This document shows, in pieces, positions 59,637 to 64,000 of a stretch of 64,000 bases of DNA. How positions within the stretch are numbered: position 1 is the stretch's first letter; each line of letters opens with the position of its first letter. The notes under the pieces were generated by a model. That model ran no database searches, was not told the DNA's origin, and saw nothing but the letters and a program-made list of their open reading frames with translations. The translations under genes and the position numbers were made by a program. The stretch lies in assembly GCF_030272615.1 (NCBI RefSeq), contig NC_081415.1, positions 504,943,373-505,007,372 of the forward strand, in the 5' to 3' direction. Source of the DNA: Cryptomeria japonica. Taxonomy: Eukaryota > Streptophyta > Pinopsida > Cupressales > Cupressaceae.

Positions 59637-61545
59637 CCTTTGTTGTTGATTGTTGTGTCTATCTTGTTTGAATATTTATCTAATGTAACCATACTTTTGA
59701 ACTCTTGCCACAATAACTTTGTCTGACTGTTGTTGTCATATGCTGGTCTATCATTGACTAGAGGCAATTGGCCCAAATCTCCAACCAAAACCATAGATAT
59801 ACCTGAAAGAGGACCAACAAAAAATATTTTTAAAATTTTGTAATAAAATTATAAAAAATTCATAGATATGGATTATAATAAATATAATATAAAATAGTTG
59901 TCTTGATTAGTCATAATGAAAGATCAACCTGCAAAGCTTATGTGTGCATTTTCTGGGAGTTCTTGTCGAAGCTGAGAATCTATATTTTCCAACATGTTTT
60001 GAGCAATGAAGTTGATTTCATCAATCAAAAAGTATTTGATATGTGCTATATCTTCTTGAAAGCTTGAGTTTTGTTCCTTCTAGTTGAGAAAAGTCTCGTA
60101 TTGGGATTCTCAATTTTGAATGAACTGTAGAGGCTCCTATATTGAATGTTGCAACTCCTATTGGTGCAAGTAATAGAAGGGGAGAATGACCCGACATTGC
60201 CTCCTTTTCGAGGGCTTGACTGATGGCACCAATTAGATACAACTTTCATGTTCTCGTTGTCTTGTATTGTTCACCTTGATATTCATGAGACCAATTTGTA
60301 TGTCTATCAATGTCTCTTTTTCCCAACATATCTATTTTAGAAACTTGTATATTTTGACCTTGATGCAACATAGACAAAATTTATCATTCATGCTCTATGG
60401 TATTTCTTTGAACATGTTCATTGTCTTCAATTTTAGAATCATTGGTATTTTTGACATTTTCTTTAGCCATTGTTCGTTCCACGTGCCAAGCATTATAGTT
60501 GAATAACTCTCACTTTGCTATTATGGAATCATGATCATGACCAATATCTCTTTCTATGTCATGAAATGGTTTGTACAACAATAACTTTGAAAAACATAAA
60601 TTAATCTATTTATCCAAGTCACGTGGAGGAATGGATACAAACCTAGGGATAACTCTTACAATAGATGCACTTTGCCTTGTCTCCCATTTGCTGTCTCTTT
60701 TTCGTTTAGGATTATAAATCCATGATCTAGTTGCATCAATCAATGAGACATGTTCCATAGAGGGAGGCCTTATTTTATATCCATCAATGAGAGATATTGT
60801 TTATTCTTCATCGTTCTCTTCAATATGTACAAGTATAGGTTTAAACACCTCACGTGAAATATTTAGATTAACAAATCTTCTACTGCTTTCTATTAATGAA
60901 AGTTCTCACAACATGTGACGTTTCATGAGCTCTAATGTCTCTTTCTATGACTTTCTCGGTTAGAAGCCTTTAATATGTTTGTGTAGCTAAATCATAAGGG
61001 TTTTCCATGTTTGAAAGACACATCAATAGTTGGTTATATGTTTTTGATTTTTTTTCTGCTTTTGCGACATACTTTGCAATATATTTGATTACAACATGCT
61101 TGGAAAGAATAGGTTGCCAATCTATGTTTTCTCTCCATAATTGCAATATATGACGATTATGTGAATTCACTCTCTCATCATTTCTTGTTGGTGCAATTTT
61201 TTTGTCTCCTGTCTCTATATCTTCAAATAATTTGGATCCTTCTACATTCAAAGACCAAGGGGTTTTACACCTACAATAAATATGAACTCATATGTTTCAT
61301 TAATTGGCATAATTTTTATTTATTTAAATATGTGAATATTTTTTTACTAATTAAATAATTTCCTACAAGCCATCATGCCTCTTTTTTCTTTACGCATGCA
61401 CCCTCCCTACACATTGTGTGTTGTTCTACAGATTTTGGTATCTCTTCATAGTCACGCTCAATATCTATCTCTATAAGTTGTGCTATATTTTGTAAACATA
61501 AATGTTGATGATAAATTTGGAATGCCTACAATTGAAAATACAAAC

Positions 61546-62144
61546 GAATGTATTAGTCATATCATCAAGTATAAGTAGTTTATGTGATATATTAGATATA
61601 TATGAAAATATTTATGTACATCCTTGCATATTTTGTTGATGTGGATCTTGTTCAATTTAATTTAGTTTAAATTATTTAATTTAAGCTAGTTAAGTTGTTT
61701 TATTTGATTTTTTAATTCTTATACAATTTTTAAATTTTAATTAGTTTAAATTTAACTATTTTTAAATTACTTAATTTCAATTAATTTCAATTATTTTATT
61801 TAATTTATTAATTTATGTAATGTGTGTAAAGAAACTTAACTTTAGTTTCTTCTTTTTCTAAAGAAATAAAACTATTGAATTTTATTTTATTTTAGTTATT
61901 TAATTTAATTTATTTACATTATTTAATTTAATTTAAGTTAAGTTGTTTTATTTGATTTAAAAATAATAATAATTAGCTTAAATTTTTATTATGTTTGAAT
62001 TATTTAATTTAATTTTAAGTTACTTAATTTAAATTAGTTAATTTAATTTATTAATTTAAATGAGTTAATTTAATTTATTAATTTAAATGACGCATGTAAA
62101 GAAGCTTAATATTAGTTTCTTCTTTTTCTAAAGAAAGAAAATTG
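61546..62144. repeat. AT repeat related to the 48.9-51.8 kb field
   Basis: TTTAATTTAAATTATTTAAT filler and TTTTTTAATTCTTA…ATTTTAATTAG phrases recur. A 60-bp segment (GTAAAGAA(A/G)CTTAA…TTAGTTTCTTCTTTTTCTAA and AGAAA) occurs twice, at about 61820 and 62094, giving a ~270-bp period. No gene is seen. Confidence 0.72.
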
Positions 62145-64000
62145 AAAAAAACTCCAAGGAGCTTTGTCTCCAACTTGGCTTTGCAAGCGCACGTGTGGTG
62201 GTCTGCTAAGCGGTGACCCCCCTGGTTGTGGAGGAGGTGTCAACCCTCCTCCACTATGGTAAGGCTTTTCTAACCTTTGATTTTTTTATCTTTACAGTTA
62301 TTTCTGTTTATCCTTGTTTGTTTGGTTGGTGAGTGCGTTTGCAGGAGAAGTCATTCCAGGCACGAGCAACTGTACCTGAGACATTAATGGCCTCAAATCC
62401 TAGAGGGGGAGTGATTAAACCCGATAAGGGAGATGCATCGGGCATGGAGCAAGTTACCGCTGCAAGTAAAACTTTCAGAGACACCCTCGTCTACCCCTTA
62501 TCGGTGATCTTTGAAAATGCTAGGTTTGTTTCTATCGACCCCACAAAGGTAGGAGAGAATGGAGAGCAACCTACATCAGGTAAGGGATCTAACCTCCCCT
62601 TAAAATCTCTCTCCATTGTACCTAATGAATCTATGGTGAATGAATTAGGTTTTAAAAAGAACAAACTAAAAAATGTGGCAATCTTCTTTGTTGCAGTTGA
62701 TATTGATAAGTGCCCGACTAGAAAATTTCTAGATGATTGGTTCAGGAATGTTTGGAGTATAAAATTAGGGTTTCATATCTCTTTCTGTAGGCTCATATAG
62801 AAGGGTTTTTTTTTTTTAAAGAACACAAATCTCAAGCGGAGATAGTAAAAAAACAATACTGGACCCTTGGTCCCTACACCTTTCGTGCCCTAAGTTGGAC
62901 ATCGGAGGCCATAAACGATGAAATCTTGGCACTTTCATGCCCTAGGTGGATGATAATCAAGGATGTGCCTCCTTTATTATGGAGATTCATCCCTCGATTG
63001 ATTGAACCAATTGGCAAAGTGGTTTGGATAGACAAATCAACCAGTCTAATCCCGCATCTTGGCACGAGGGTTCTGGTTTCCATTAATCTGGGAACAGATA
63101 TACCAAGTTCTCTCACCATTAAGTTGGGGGATGGCATAATCTCCTGCGCCATTGAAATTCTTGGTGGTATAAATTCTTGTTTCTTATGTAAAAAAGGACA
63201 TTTTTAGAAGAATTTCCCTATATTAACCCATAAAATTGGCTTAAACAAAACTAAAAAGGGGAACAAAGTGCCCCCATTTCAGCCAATATTAGAATTAAAT
63301 TGACCAAATTGAACAAAATTGATGGTGCTAATAACAAGCCGAATATGGGTGCGGTGGAGAATGTAAAATATCCGCCCACCTTGGATAGGAATGTGAATTT
63401 TGGTAATTTTAGGGTGGATTCCCCGCCACGTTCCCCAATTGTTGTTGCATTAGAGAAAATGGAAGAAGGATATAGTCGTAATACAACTAGAAAAAAACCC
63501 TAAAAAAAGAAGACAAAAGAACTCCCAACAGTTACCCCAGATTCATATTAGCGGTAATGATTTGGAGAAGGATAAGTAATTATCTCCCCATAAAAAGATA
63601 GAGACCATTAATACCTCACCTATGGAGGATGATTCGCAGGAGAAACCATTGAAGGGGAGATTCTCTAGAATTAAGATGATTAATCATGGGACTAGTTCTT
63701 GTGAGATGAATCTTGAGGGGTTTGAACGAATTGCCGGGGAATTGGATAAGGATAGTCCCCTTTCCCTCGACAAAGAGATCTTGGAGGCTGTGATCTCTCG
63801 AAAGGATTCAGCTAATATGGAATTTTCCTTTGAAAATCCAGCATCCGGTGACCTCAATGGAGAGGGAAATGGAACTATGCTTGCACAAAATCCTACCAAC
63901 TCGACTCAGACCACTCATTCTAAGGCTCTTGTGAAGATAGAAGTTGACTACAAGATCAAATTTATTATTGCTGATCCAATTGATGGTGAGAAGGGCATTT
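62145..64000 (+). mobile_element. 5' part of an L1-type LINE with ORF1, continuing off the right edge
   Basis: A GC-richer 5' leader (62166-62260) precedes ORF1. The first good ATG is at 62387 (MASNPRGG). ORF1 shows the DUF4283-type RNA-binding pattern of plant L1 ORF1: LVYPLSVIFENARF, then after a TAG and a T-run slip SQAEIVKKQYWTLGPYTFRA, then ALSCPRWMIIKDVPPLLWRF, VVWIDKSTS and LTIKLGDGIISCAIE, then a damaged zinc knuckle CFLCKKGHF. A long acidic linker (63560-64000) follows. Stops at about 62800, 63207 and later make it defective. ORF2 would lie to the right of the window. Confidence 0.82.

Larger units (their letters stand above)
56125..61545 (-). pseudogene. Helitron-type PIF1-like helicase pseudogene, split by an LTR element
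   Basis: Right to left: QHT…C…CR (about 61380-61440), a probable intron, then LFEDIETGDKKIAPTRNDER and SKHVVIKYIAKYVAKAEKKS (61251-60970), KWETRQSASIVRVIPRF (about 60650), and the helicase start SPLLLLAPIGVATFNIGAST and HSKLRIPI (60242-60021, Walker A region altered). It continues with MVLVGDLGQLPLVNDRPAY (59794 on), the LTR element, FRQLLTNLRDPNPQIDD, RVMLTSNLWIQTRLVNGDL (about 56550), YVMVEFDN, and LPLRLAWALTIHKSQGLTL (about 56325). Helitron transposases join such a helicase to a HUH nuclease; no nuclease is seen to the right, where AT repeats begin, so it is 5'-truncated. Multiple stops and shifts are present. A host PIF1 gene is less likely given the Helitron-specific upstream region. Confidence 0.85.

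Overview
The window is nuclear DNA of a seed plant: very AT-rich, repeat-dominated, with one intact intron-containing host gene. The mix of degraded plant LTR, LINE, SINE and Helitron-type sequences and the large repeat content would suit a gymnosperm, but nothing in the sequence proves that.

Gene region (about 12.6-17.3 kb). A complete seven-exon gene on the + strand (14010-16196) encodes a 454-residue ACT-domain-repeat protein of the ACR family, closest from memory to the ACR8 type. It has a TATA-like box near 13485 and G-box/ABRE-like cores further upstream. Just downstream, on the - strand (16671-17292), lies a short broken coding remnant that I cannot assign but that reads like a real conserved protein with in-frame stops. 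A ~160-bp tandem array (17.7-18.7 kb) follows.

Left flank (1-12.6 kb). This is gene-poor and holds two long AT microsatellites, short minisatellites, a candidate tRNA-derived SINE (2.86-3.09 kb), and an array of four to five ~300-bp units (11.08-12.63 kb) that itself looks SINE-derived. A second SINE is inserted in that array.

Middle (21.4-39.4 kb). A degenerate ~17-kb Ty3/gypsy Tat-lineage element lies on the - strand: 5' LTR 38599-39440, PBS, leader with ~22-bp repeats, gag, protease, G-patch-like segment, RT, two RNase H regions, integrase, PPT, and a truncated 3' LTR at 22499-22770 (9 mismatches in 272 bp between LTRs, counted by eye). Between integrase and 3' LTR it carries, in antisense, a broken plant-mobile-domain (PMD) gene with an RG-rich tail. 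An unrelated copia-like LTR abuts the truncated 3' LTR.

Right half (40.4-64 kb). A ~3.84-kb solo LTR with a perfect TATTA target duplication (40405-44245) contains a SINE and a run of six regularly spaced small hairpins. Then come a second LTR-like promoter region, an unassigned coding remnant (46.0-46.5 kb), and a large AT repeat field that includes a 1138-bp block without a single G or C (49310-50447), itself hit by a short polyadenylated insertion and a SINE. A 5'-truncated L1 LINE (53.5-56.1 kb) is followed by a - strand Helitron-type PIF1 helicase pseudogene (56.1-61.5 kb). That pseudogene is split by a 2.8-kb non-autonomous LTR element (56864-59636) with a GC-rich core. The 5' part of another L1 LINE (ORF1, 62.15-64.0 kb) runs off the right edge.

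Apart from the ACR gene, almost everything recognisable is transposable-element sequence in successive nested layers. All calls come from reading the sequence; no database search was run.
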